Assembly (NCBI GenBank): GCA_934418125.1 | Contig: CAKRWT010000002.1 | Location: 62,001 to 126,000, forward strand | Reading direction: 5' to 3' | Source of the DNA: an uncultured Lachnospiraceae bacterium | GTDB taxonomy: Bacteria; Bacillota; Clostridia; Lachnospirales; Lachnospiraceae | Length of the DNA: 64,000 nt | Shown here: one piece after another, positions 28,033 to 36,729 of the stretch | How positions within the stretch are numbered: the stretch's first letter is position 1 | How the letters are laid out: the number at the start of each line of letters is the position of its first letter | Notes under the pieces: generated by a model | Told to the model about the DNA's origin: nothing | Databases searched by the model: none | What the model saw: only the letters and a program-made list of their open reading frames with translations | Position numbers and translations under genes: made by a program

Positions 28033-28767
28033 ATGGCAGGAATTCTATCAAAATACGTAGTACCGGGATGCCGGGTGGATTTACAGGCAATCAACCGGAC
28101 CAAAGCAGGCAGCCAGGGAAATGAACAACAGAAAGTACATACCAGTCAGGTACTGGATATTATCAGTGAGGACAGAATCGAGATAGCGATGCCGATGGAA
28201 AAAGCCAAACTGATTCTGTTACCGATTGACGGAGAGTACGATTTGTATTTTTATGGTGACAATGTATTGTACCAGTGCTATGCCAGAGTCGCAGACCGCT
28301 ATAAAAATAACAGTATGTATATTCTGGTACTGGATTTAGTCAGTAATTTAAGGCGATACCAGCGAAGGGAATATTACCGGTTCAGCTGTGCATTGGAAAT
28401 GAATTCCAGGCAGCTGAAGGAGGAAGAGATTCCTCTTGCAGAAAAAGACATCAAAGGCATTATACCGGAACTGCCTTTAAAGGCGAGTGTTATTGTGGAC
28501 ATCAGTGGCGGAGGGCTTCGCTTTGTAGCCAACTATGCTTATGAGGCGCAAAGCACGATTGTCTGCAAATATCGTCTGATGGTAAACGGACAGAGCAAGG
28601 AATATACGCTTCTCGGAAAAGTATTAAGTGTAAAAGAGATAGAGAACCGGAAAGGAATTTATGAGCATCGTGTGCAGTATATTAACATGGATGCGGATGA
28701 CAGAGAGGAAATCATCAAATATATTTTTGATGAGGAACGCAAGACTTTAAAGAAGCAAAAAGGGTAA
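28033..28767 (+). CDS. PilZ-domain (YcgR/DgrA-like) flagellar brake protein
   Basis: Cyclic-di-GMP effector candidate. The N-terminal YcgR-type beta domain (residues 15-100) is followed by a PilZ domain with the RxxxR motif in LRRYQRREYYRF and the DxSxxG motif in VDISGGGLRFV, both needed for c-di-GMP binding. Relatives (YcgR; B. subtilis DgrA/YpfA) slow or stop the motor by contacting MotA or FliG. It has 244 residues and lies between flhG and cheB, a position where Bacillus has no such gene. Confidence 0.9.
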   Translation: MAGILSKYVVPGCRVDLQAINRTKAGSQGNEQQKVHTSQVLDIISEDRIEIAMPMEKAKLILLPIDGEYDLYFYGDNVLYQCYARVADRYKNNSMYILVLDLVSNLRRYQRREYYRFSCALEMNSRQLKEEEIPLAEKDIKGIIPELPLKASVIVDISGGGLRFVANYAYEAQSTIVCKYRLMVNGQSKEYTLLGKVLSVKEIENRKGIYEHRVQYINMDADDREEIIKYIFDEERKTLKKQKG

Positions 28768-28793
28768 TAATATGCGCAGAAATGAGGATTAGT

Positions 28794-29864
28794 ATGAAAA
28801 ATATATTACTTGTTGACGACTCTGCACTCATGAGAAGGGTACTCTGTGATATAATCAATAGTGATAAGAGATTCCATGTGGAAGACCGGGCGATAAATGG
28901 TCTGGATGCACTGGACCTTCTTAGCAGAAAGACCTATGATGCGGTAGTGTTGGATGTTAATATGCCGAAGATGAACGGACTGGAGCTTCTGCGGGAATTG
29001 CAGAAGAGAAAAATCCAGGCGAAAGTCATGATGGCAAGCACCGATACCATGGAAGGTGCCAAGACAACACTGGATGCATTGGAACTGGGTGCAATTGATT
29101 TTATTCATAAGCCGACTAATGCACTGGATTGCCGGGATGATGACTTCAAAGAACGTATGCTGGCTACTCTTGCGGCAGTAGCAGAATCCAGGAATATCAG
29201 CATTACCAAAGCCTTCAATATAGAAGAAATCAAGGATACCAGAAAGGTAGTAGAACTGGTAAGCCGTTCTTCCACGGCAGTGCGTGGTAATAAAGTAGTG
29301 GCATTGGCAAGCTCCACTGGAGGACCTAAGGCACTACAGGCAGTTATCCCGAAATTACCGGCAAATTTAAAATGCCCGGTTGTGGTGGTGCAGCATATGC
29401 CACCAGGCTTTACAGCATCTTTGGCAGAAAGATTGGACTCCTTAAGTGAAGTACACGTAAAGGAAGCTGCTGAAGGGGATGTACTGGAAGCCGGTACGGT
29501 CTATATTGCAAGAGGGGGAAAACATCTGAATATCATTACACAGGTTGGAAAGTATAGCATCCACTATTCAGACGAACCTTCCAGAGAAGGTGTTAAGCCT
29601 TGCGCCAATTATATGTATGAGTCTCTGATGACCAGCCATTATGATGAGATAGTGTGCGTTGTCATGACGGGCATGGGCGCAGATGGTACCCAGGGAATTG
29701 AACATCTGAAAGAAAAGAAGAAAGTGCACGTGATTGCACAGGAAGCAAGTACATGTGCGGTATATGGTATGCCCAAGAGCATCGTCACAGCTGGGCTGGC
29801 AGACCAGATTGTACCATTAGAACAAATAGCACAGGAAATTATAATGAACGTGGGGGTAAAATAA
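28794..29864 (+). CDS. cheB: Chemoreceptor glutamate methylesterase CheB
   Basis: Response-regulator esterase/deamidase that resets chemoreceptors. An N-terminal receiver has phosphoacceptor Asp54 (VVLDVNMPKMNG). The C-terminal esterase domain has ASSTGGPKAL (Ser), QHMPPGFT (His) and TGMGADG (Asp), completing the catalytic set. I prefer ATG 28794 over 28782: GAGGA at 28784-28788 then gives normal spacing and 356 residues. The window contains no cheR partner. Confidence 0.95.
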   Translation: MKNILLVDDSALMRRVLCDIINSDKRFHVEDRAINGLDALDLLSRKTYDAVVLDVNMPKMNGLELLRELQKRKIQAKVMMASTDTMEGAKTTLDALELGAIDFIHKPTNALDCRDDDFKERMLATLAAVAESRNISITKAFNIEEIKDTRKVVELVSRSSTAVRGNKVVALASSTGGPKALQAVIPKLPANLKCPVVVVQHMPPGFTASLAERLDSLSEVHVKEAAEGDVLEAGTVYIARGGKHLNIITQVGKYSIHYSDEPSREGVKPCANYMYESLMTSHYDEIVCVVMTGMGADGTQGIEHLKEKKKVHVIAQEASTCAVYGMPKSIVTAGLADQIVPLEQIAQEIIMNVGVK

Positions 29865-29865
29865 C

Positions 29866-31968
29866 ATGGATGTAAGTCAATATCTTGAGATTTTCCTTGA
29901 TGAAACAAATGAACATTTACAGAACTTAAATACGCAGATTCTTGCGTTGGAGCAGGATCCGACCAACATGGATACGATTAATGAAATCTTCCGTGCGGCA
30001 CATTCCCTGAAGGGAATGGCAGGAACCATGGGTTATAAGAGAATGCAGACACTGACCCATGATATGGAGAATGTATTTTCGGAAGTACGTAATGGGAATA
30101 TCCAGGTAAAGGGTAATATGATTGACGTGCTGTTCCAGTGTCTGGATGCGTTAGATGAATATAATACCAACATCAGAGAGACGGCTGATGAAGGAACGAA
30201 TGATAATGAGCCGTTGATTAAACAGCTGAATGATATCTTAAACGGAAGCAGCGCAGCAGGGAAAGAAGCTCCGGCAGCTCCAACACAGGCAGAACAGCCT
30301 AAGGAAACGGCATCCGGTGCAGATAAGTGGACAGATATCAAACTGGGTGATACCGAGAAAACGGTATTGAAGGAAGCAGTAAAACAGGGAAAGAAGATTT
30401 TCGGATTAACGGTTAAGATTCAGGAATCCTGTATTTTAAAGGCAGCCAGAGCTTTCCTGGTATTTAAAGCGATTGAAGAAACCAGTGAGGTTATTGTATC
30501 AAGCCCATCCGTCCAGGACATTGAGGATGAAAAGTTTGATTTGGATTTCAGCCTTGTGATTATTTCCGACAGTACCTTGGAGCAGGTTATTGCCGCGGCT
30601 AAGAATGTATCTGAAATTGAAGATGTAACAGGTGGGGTAATTGATATCGATAAGGTTGCTTCCACAGAGGAAGCCGAAGAGCCTGCCAAGGAAGAAGAAA
30701 AACCGGTAGAGCAGCCTCAGACCACTGCGCCTGCAGAAACAAAGGAGACAGCTCCTGCAGCACGGCAGACCGCCAAGGGCAGCAATAACAAGAAACCGGC
30801 AGCCAATAAACCGGTAGTAAACAGAACGGTCAGAGTGGATATTGAGAAACTGGATACTTTAATGAATCTGGTAAGTGAGTTGATTATTGCCAAGAACTCG
30901 CTGGTATCTGCGTCCAACTCCTCCGGCACTTCCAGCGCGGCAGTCAATGAACAGATTGAATATCTGGAAAGCGTGACAACATCCCTTCATGAATCCGTTA
31001 TGAAGGTAAGAATGGTGCCTATTGAAAGCACTGTGAATAAATTTCCACGTATGGTACGTGATTTACAGAAGAAACTGGGCAAGAAGATGGAGCTCTACAT
31101 GACTGGTGAAGAGACAGAACTTGACCGTACCGTGGTAGATGAAATTGGTGACCCGCTGATGCATCTGCTCCGTAACTCGGCTGACCACGGACTGGAATCT
31201 GCGGAAGTCCGTAAGGAAAGAGGTAAGCCGGAAGTTGGTTCCATTTTCCTGGATGCTTATCAGGATGGCAATAATGTTGTCATCGAGGTAAGAGATGATG
31301 GTAATGGTATTGATACAGAAGCGGTTAAGAAGAAAGCGATTGAAAAAGGCATTGTTACACCGGAACAGGCAGAAAATATGTCTGAGAAGGAAAGCATTGA
31401 CTTACTGTTTCACGCAGGATTCTCCACCTCAGATGTGGTATCCGATGTATCCGGAAGGGGAGTCGGTCTTGATGTTGTAAAATCAAAGATTGAAGCTTTA
31501 AGTGGTGAGGTAGAAGTAAAATCCAAGCTGGGAGTAGGAAGCTCCTGGATTATCAGACTGCCATTGACCCTTGCTATTATCCAGGCATTGATGGTAGATA
31601 TTGGCGAAGAAAAATATGCAATTTCCCTTGGTTCCATTCAGACTATTGAGGATATTTCCCCATCTGATATCAAACTGGTACAGGCAGAGGAAGTCATTCA
31701 CTTACGTGATACCGTTATTCCGTTGGTACGTCTGAATGAGATACTGGATATCCCAAGTAAGAAATCTCCGGAGGACAATCTGGTAGTCGTTATCGTAAAG
31801 AAAGGCGACAAACTGGCAGGTCTTGTGGTAGACGAATTGATTGGTCAGCAGGAAATCGTAATCAAATCACTTGGTAAATATATTTCCAAGTGCAAGATTA
31901 TCAGTGGCGCAACTGTCCTTGGTGATGGCGAGGTTGCACTGATTCTGGATGCAAATGCATTGATTTAA
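29866..31968 (+). CDS. cheA: Chemotaxis histidine kinase CheA
   Basis: Central kinase of chemotaxis. An Hpt domain carries the phosphorylated His46 (AAHSLKGMAG). A P2-type CheY/CheB-docking region spans about 155-265, followed by an Ala/Glu/Pro-rich linker. The dimerisation domain starts VRVDIEKLDTLMNLVSEL (about 320). The ATPase domain has DHGLESAEVRKERGKP, DDGNGID and GRGVGLDVV, and the C-terminal CheW-like domain runs from about residue 565. Length 700 is typical. Confidence 0.97.
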   Translation: MDVSQYLEIFLDETNEHLQNLNTQILALEQDPTNMDTINEIFRAAHSLKGMAGTMGYKRMQTLTHDMENVFSEVRNGNIQVKGNMIDVLFQCLDALDEYNTNIRETADEGTNDNEPLIKQLNDILNGSSAAGKEAPAAPTQAEQPKETASGADKWTDIKLGDTEKTVLKEAVKQGKKIFGLTVKIQESCILKAARAFLVFKAIEETSEVIVSSPSVQDIEDEKFDLDFSLVIISDSTLEQVIAAAKNVSEIEDVTGGVIDIDKVASTEEAEEPAKEEEKPVEQPQTTAPAETKETAPAARQTAKGSNNKKPAANKPVVNRTVRVDIEKLDTLMNLVSELIIAKNSLVSASNSSGTSSAAVNEQIEYLESVTTSLHESVMKVRMVPIESTVNKFPRMVRDLQKKLGKKMELYMTGEETELDRTVVDEIGDPLMHLLRNSADHGLESAEVRKERGKPEVGSIFLDAYQDGNNVVIEVRDDGNGIDTEAVKKKAIEKGIVTPEQAENMSEKESIDLLFHAGFSTSDVVSDVSGRGVGLDVVKSKIEALSGEVEVKSKLGVGSSWIIRLPLTLAIIQALMVDIGEEKYAISLGSIQTIEDISPSDIKLVQAEEVIHLRDTVIPLVRLNEILDIPSKKSPEDNLVVVIVKKGDKLAGLVVDELIGQQEIVIKSLGKYISKCKIISGATVLGDGEVALILDANALI

Positions 31969-31988
31969 CCGGAGGGAGGAACAGTAAT

Positions 31989-32441
31989 ATGGAAGAAATC
32001 AAAGTAGCTGGCGACAGCACACAGTTTATCGTGATTAAACTGGGAGACGAACAGTATGGTATTGATATCAAATACATAGATAACATTGTAAGAATGCAGC
32101 ATATTACCAGAGTACCTAAGGTGGATGAGTATTTAAAAGGAGTCATCAACCTTCGTGGGGAAGTAATTCCTGTTATGAGTATCAGAATTAAAATGGGGCT
32201 GGAGCCAGATGTGGAGACAAAGGCAAGCAGAATTATCATTTTGAAGTTGGAGCAGCAGGGAACGATTGGTATTATTGTAGATGAAGTAAAAGAAGTAGTA
32301 ACACTGGAAGAAGACCAGATAGAAAAAATGTCTTATGATTCACGGGATGAGAAAGACCATTTCCTGTATGGAATCGGTAAATATGAAGGTGGTCTGATTT
32401 CTTTATTGGATTTAAATACAGTTGTACTAGAGAACGCTTAG
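31989..32441 (+). CDS. cheW: Chemotaxis coupling protein CheW
   Basis: Adaptor linking receptors to CheA. It has 150 residues with the CheW pattern FIVIKLGDEQYGIDIKYIDN and VPKVDEYLKGVINLRGEVIP. GGAGGGAGG lies upstream of the ATG. Order cheA-cheW-cheC-cheD-sigD is identical to Bacillus. Confidence 0.97.
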   Translation: MEEIKVAGDSTQFIVIKLGDEQYGIDIKYIDNIVRMQHITRVPKVDEYLKGVINLRGEVIPVMSIRIKMGLEPDVETKASRIIILKLEQQGTIGIIVDEVKEVVTLEEDQIEKMSYDSRDEKDHFLYGIGKYEGGLISLLDLNTVVLENA

Positions 32442-32455
32442 GAGGATTTTTAACT

Positions 32456-33070
32456 GTGAGCGAAATTACCCTGGAACAGATGTCAAATGAATATTTTGAT
32501 GTATTAAAGGAATTAGGAAATATCGGAGCAGGCAATGCTACCACTGCACTGGCACAGATGATGCAGTGCAAGGTGGACATGTCTGTTCCCCAGGTTAAGC
32601 TGTTGGAGTTTAAAGAACTGGGTGAAATGATGGGTGGGGAAGAACTCATCATGGCAGGTATTTATCTTGGGATTGAAGGCGATATTACCGGAAGTATTAT
32701 GTTCCTCTTAGAGAAGCAGGCAGCAAGGCATCTGGTTGCAAAACTGATGGGAATGGAAGTAAAAGGAGAAGAATTTTCCGAGATGGAATTATCTGCTTTG
32801 AAGGAAGTCGGTAATATTATTACGGGAGCTTACCTGAATTCTTTGTCTACCTTGACAAATCTGACCATTTATCCATCTGTGCCTGATTTGACTGTAGATA
32901 TGGCAGGGGCGATATTAAGCGTTCCGGCAATCGAGTTTGGGGCAATCGGAGACAAAATATTACTGATACAGACACAGTTTTTCGATGAGATAGTGTTAGA
33001 CGGATATTTTATTTTAATACCGGATTTGGATTCTTATGGCAAGATATTATCAGCTTTGGGAATTAAATAA
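32456..33070 (+). CDS. cheC: CheY-P phosphatase CheC
   Basis: Phosphatase that hydrolyses CheY-P and, by binding CheD, feeds back on receptor activity. Two phosphatase motifs are present (KELGNIGAGNATTALAQM and KEVGNIITGAYLNSLS). It starts at GTG 32456 after TAGGAGG, 204 residues. Followed by its partner cheD. Confidence 0.95.
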   Translation: MSEITLEQMSNEYFDVLKELGNIGAGNATTALAQMMQCKVDMSVPQVKLLEFKELGEMMGGEELIMAGIYLGIEGDITGSIMFLLEKQAARHLVAKLMGMEVKGEEFSEMELSALKEVGNIITGAYLNSLSTLTNLTIYPSVPDLTVDMAGAILSVPAIEFGAIGDKILLIQTQFFDEIVLDGYFILIPDLDSYGKILSALGIK

Positions 33071-33109
33071 AAAGCCATAGTAAGAGTGTAAACAGGAGAT
33101 GTCAATAAA

Positions 33110-33595
33110 ATGGGCAATGTGATAAAAGTCGGCATGGCCGATTTAAATGTGTGTGTCAGCCCGGATAGTATTACCACATTGGGGCTTGGCTCCTGCGTAG
33201 GAATTGCTTTACGCGACCCGGTAACGAAAATTGGCGGGTTAGCACATGTTATGTTACCGGATAGCACCTCTATCCGTAATAATACCAATATTCCCAAGTT
33301 CGCAGATACCGGTATTGAAGAGTTGGTGAAAAAAGTGGTTGCAAAAGGAGCAAACAGAGCAAGGCTGGTTGCAAAGATTGCAGGTGGTGCGCAGATGTTT
33401 GCTTTCCAAAGCAAGAATGATATGGTTCGTGTTGGGGAACGCAATGTAGAGGCAACCAAGAAGAAGCTCGCAGAACTGAAAATTCCGATACTCGCAGAAG
33501 ATACAGGAAAAAATTATGGAAGAACCGTTATTTTTTATCCGGAAACGGGTGATTTTGTAATACGTGCAGTTGGCAAGGAAGAATATAAGATATAG
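33110..33595 (+). CDS. cheD: Chemoreceptor glutamine deamidase CheD
   Basis: Deamidates receptor glutamines and binds CheC. The catalytic Cys29 (GLGSCVGIAL) and His46 (GGLAHVMLP) are present. It has 161 residues with a CAGGAG site. Adjacent to cheC, consistent with the CheC-CheD-CheYp adaptation system. Confidence 0.96.
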   Translation: MGNVIKVGMADLNVCVSPDSITTLGLGSCVGIALRDPVTKIGGLAHVMLPDSTSIRNNTNIPKFADTGIEELVKKVVAKGANRARLVAKIAGGAQMFAFQSKNDMVRVGERNVEATKKKLAELKIPILAEDTGKNYGRTVIFYPETGDFVIRAVGKEEYKI

Positions 33596-33613
33596 CATAA
33601 AGTGAAGAATTCT

Positions 33614-33958
33614 ATGGAAAAAGATGTAGCAGGAAAGAAAATAACGAAAGAAGAGGAATGGGCACGGGAAGCAAAAGCAAAAAAGCGAAAGCTGATTCCG
33701 CCCTTTGTCATGCTTCTTGCGGGTGCTGTCAGCAGTATCGCAATGCGGATACTGCATTATGATACCGGAACAATGCTAACTGTTTTATTATGTGTTTTAC
33801 TTTGTTTTTATATAGCAGGCTGTTTGATTAAGCGAATGCTGGATAAATTTGAAGCGCAGATAGAAGAAGCCAACATGGAGGAAGGCGAGGTAATCGAGAA
33901 GGAACCCGTAGCAGAGGATGAGTTGGAACAGAATCTGCAATCAGACGAAAAGGAATGA
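33614..33958 (+). CDS. Small two-helix membrane protein of unknown function
   Basis: I do not recognise a family. The 114-residue product has a Lys/Glu-rich cytoplasmic N-terminus, two hydrophobic segments (roughly residues 27-47 and 54-74; second is TVLLCVLLCFYIAGCLI) and an acidic tail. Neither ATG 33614 nor an in-frame GTG at 33602 has a strong ribosome site. It is wedged 18 bases after cheD and 12 before the sigma factor gene, so it is co-transcribed with motility genes. Confidence 0.7.
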   Translation: MEKDVAGKKITKEEEWAREAKAKKRKLIPPFVMLLAGAVSSIAMRILHYDTGTMLTVLLCVLLCFYIAGCLIKRMLDKFEAQIEEANMEEGEVIEKEPVAEDELEQNLQSDEKE

Positions 33959-33970
33959 GTATAAGCGCAA

Positions 33971-34753
33971 ATGGATGAAGCAGGAAAGAAGAAACTATGG
34001 GAAGAGTATGCGAAGGCAGGAAATTCTGAAATAAGAGAAAAGATAATACTGGAGTATGCCCCCTTAGTGAAGGTGGTTGCCGGACGCCTGAGCATGTATT
34101 TGGGATATAACGTAGAATATGAAGATTTAGTCAGTTATGGAATATTTGGACTGATTGATGCGATTGATAAGTTTGACAGTATGAAAGATGTCAAATTTGA
34201 AACCTATGCGAGCTTGCGGATTCGTGGAGCGATACTGGATCAGATTCGTAAGATGGACTGGATTCCACGGACGATCAGGCAAAAGCAGAAGAAAATAGAT
34301 GCTGCCATGAAAGAAATAGAAGCCATGCACGGAAGAAGCGCAACAGATGCAGAAATTGCGGTCAGTCTTGGCATTACCGAAGAGGAGTATCTGGAATGGC
34401 AGTCCCAGATGAAGATAACCAATGTGGTATCTTTAAATGAGTTCTTAGAACAGGGAAGTGAAGTATCCAATGAGGCGGGGAGTGGTCGGAATTCCCATTT
34501 TGACAGCCCAGAAGAGGTGTTGGAGAAAGAGGAATTAAAGCAGATGCTTGCCCAGTCTCTTGAAATTTTAACAGAGAAGGAACGGAAGGTTATTGTATTA
34601 TATTATTATGAAGATTTGACCTTGAAGGAAATCAGCAATATCTTAGAGGTATCCGAATCCAGAATATCGCAATTACATACAAGAGCCCTCCAGAAAATGA
34701 AAGGGAAACTAGGAAACTATATTGGAATTCTGACAGAGACAAGCGGAAAGTAA
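33971..34753 (+). CDS. sigD: Flagellar sigma factor (SigD/FliA/WhiG type)
   Basis: Sigma-28 family factor directing late flagellar and chemotaxis genes. It has 260 residues: sigma region 2 (YEDLVSYGIFGLIDAIDKFD; FETYASLRIRGAILDQIRKM), region 3 (RSATDAEIAVSLGITEEEY) and region 4 (LTLKEISNILEVSESRISQL). The ribosome site is weak (AGGA with long spacing), which could limit translation. No anti-sigma flgM is in the window. Confidence 0.96.
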   Translation: MDEAGKKKLWEEYAKAGNSEIREKIILEYAPLVKVVAGRLSMYLGYNVEYEDLVSYGIFGLIDAIDKFDSMKDVKFETYASLRIRGAILDQIRKMDWIPRTIRQKQKKIDAAMKEIEAMHGRSATDAEIAVSLGITEEEYLEWQSQMKITNVVSLNEFLEQGSEVSNEAGSGRNSHFDSPEEVLEKEELKQMLAQSLEILTEKERKVIVLYYYEDLTLKEISNILEVSESRISQLHTRALQKMKGKLGNYIGILTETSGK

Positions 34754-34762
34754 TGGAGGAAT

Positions 34763-36352
34763 ATGAACGGTTATTTTAAGCTCATAACAGAAGCAACAAA
34801 AACCAGCATCAGATTAATTCCCGCCACAGGAGACGGAAAGCCTTTGGACATCAATGATGTGACAGAATATCTGGCAATGAAAGGCTATCTGTATAATCTG
34901 CCTGCATTAAAAGAAGGAATAGAGCAGGCAGCTGAGAAACCGGTTGTTGTGCTTATCAGTCATGAAATGCATTTGGCAGAGCGGGAATGTTATAAGCTGA
35001 CGGTAACACCGGATAAGATGAAGGCATATATCAAGTTTTTTGCGGCTTCTGAAGGCGGAGAGAACATGACAGAGCAGGAATTGTATGATGACTTAGAGGC
35101 ACAAGGAATCAAAGTGGGCATCAAGAAAGAAGCGGTCAGAAGTTATTTTGCCAGAAGAGAGTATTGCAAAGAATTTCTGGTAGCAGAAGGAATCGAACCC
35201 AGGCAGGGACAGAATGCAAGGATTGAATATAACTTTACGATAGACCGGAAAGCACGTCCTACATTAAAGGAAGATGGAAGTGTTGATTTCTTTCATCTGA
35301 ACGTATTGAATCTGTGCAGAAAAGGGGATATCCTTGCAAAGCGGTATCCGCAGGTGCCGGGAATTCCTGGCAGTGATTTGTATGGGGAGACAATCCGTCC
35401 GGCAGAGGTAAAAGATGAACCATTCCGGTATGGGCACAATATAGAGTTATCGGAGGATGGTACAACACTGACCTCTATGGTAGATGGTCATGTAGAACTG
35501 GTAGAGGGCAGAATCTTTGTGTCCGATATGCTTGTTATTGAGAATGTGGACAATTCTACCGGTAATATTGAATATGAAGGTACAGTACAGATTAATGGAA
35601 ATGTATGTACCAATTTCAGTGTGAAATCCCATGGAGATATTATTGTAAATGGTGTGGTAGAAGGCGCCAGACTGGAATCCGATGGAAATATCATTATTGC
35701 CAGAGGAATGAACGGCATGGAGCGAGGTGTACTTCAGGCAAAAGGCAATATTGTGGTAAAGTATTTAGAGAATGCAACAGCCCAGGCTGATGGTTATGTT
35801 GCTGCAGAATCAATTCTCCACAGCAATGTGATGGCAGGAACAGAAGTTGTTGTAGACGGCAGAAGAGGATTTATTGCAGGTGGCAAAGTCAGTGCTACCA
35901 CTCTGATAGATGTGAAAATGCTCGGTTCGGAAATGGGAACGAACACTATTGTGGAAGTAGGAACAGACCCTAAATTGAAAATGCGTATTACCGAACTGCA
36001 AAAGCAGATTGCAGAAGATACGAAATCCTTGCAGGCGATGCAGCCGGTGTTGCTGTCTGTGAAGCAGAAGATTATGAAAGGAACGAAGTTTACAAAGGAG
36101 CAGTTCCAGTATGTCCAGTCTCTGGCACAGGCAAGCAAACAGAAAACCCATGCGGTAGAAATTGCGCAGGCGGAGCTGCAGGAGCTGCAGGAGAGGATTT
36201 CCGGTGGAGACAATATGAAGGTAATTGTCAGAGGTACGGTATATCCTGGCGTTAAAATCTGTATCGGAGATGCATCTATGATAGTACAGAAGAGTTCTCA
36301 ATACTGCAGGTTTGTGAAAGAACGTGGAGATGTCAAACTTACAGGAATTTAG
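34763..36352 (+). CDS. FapA family protein (DUF342)
   Basis: Flagellar-assembly-protein-A type. A 529-residue cytoplasmic protein with an N-terminal alpha/beta region (1-170), a DUF342 beta-helix (about 170-400: repeated glycine/valine rungs such as GTVQINGNVCTNFSVKSHGD) and a C-terminal coiled coil (about 405-480). Homologues lie near sigD in many Clostridia, where the exact role is unclear. GGAGG precedes the ATG. Confidence 0.85.
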   Translation: MNGYFKLITEATKTSIRLIPATGDGKPLDINDVTEYLAMKGYLYNLPALKEGIEQAAEKPVVVLISHEMHLAERECYKLTVTPDKMKAYIKFFAASEGGENMTEQELYDDLEAQGIKVGIKKEAVRSYFARREYCKEFLVAEGIEPRQGQNARIEYNFTIDRKARPTLKEDGSVDFFHLNVLNLCRKGDILAKRYPQVPGIPGSDLYGETIRPAEVKDEPFRYGHNIELSEDGTTLTSMVDGHVELVEGRIFVSDMLVIENVDNSTGNIEYEGTVQINGNVCTNFSVKSHGDIIVNGVVEGARLESDGNIIIARGMNGMERGVLQAKGNIVVKYLENATAQADGYVAAESILHSNVMAGTEVVVDGRRGFIAGGKVSATTLIDVKMLGSEMGTNTIVEVGTDPKLKMRITELQKQIAEDTKSLQAMQPVLLSVKQKIMKGTKFTKEQFQYVQSLAQASKQKTHAVEIAQAELQELQERISGGDNMKVIVRGTVYPGVKICIGDASMIVQKSSQYCRFVKERGDVKLTGI

Positions 36353-36373
36353 AAAAAGAAGAAGGCGATTAGT

Positions 36374-36694
36374 ATGGCGATTGGCTTTGTGGAAATGCAG
36401 GGACAGATAACCAGAGCTCAGGATTTCACAACAATTAAACAGAATGAAGATAATAAAAGCATGCTGCAGCAGGAAATTGTGGAGCAGCATATGACAAAAC
36501 AGGTAAAACGGCAGAGTAATCGTGTAAATCAGTCAGAACAGCCGGAATACCATAACCGGAAATTCGATGCCAAAGATAAAGGCAGTAATGAATATCATGG
36601 CAATGGCGGAAAGGATAGAAAGAAGGCCGGGGAAGAGAAAGCGGAAGGTAAAGTTCTGTTAAAACATGTGGGACATATCGACGTTTCTCTATAG
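36374..36694 (+). CDS. Hypothetical protein of the flagellar operon
   Basis: A 106-residue, hydrophilic, Gln/Lys/Glu-rich protein with no membrane segment. The N-terminus MAIGFVEMQGQITRAQDFTT and the C-terminus GKVLLKHVGHIDVSL look ordered and the middle disordered. Small proteins of this look follow fapA in related Clostridia (recollection, not checked). No function is assigned. The ribosome site is weak. Confidence 0.65.
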   Translation: MAIGFVEMQGQITRAQDFTTIKQNEDNKSMLQQEIVEQHMTKQVKRQSNRVNQSEQPEYHNRKFDAKDKGSNEYHGNGGKDRKKAGEEKAEGKVLLKHVGHIDVSL

Positions 36695-36729
36695 GACAGC
36701 TTTGCAATGGAAAGGAAATAAGCAATAAG

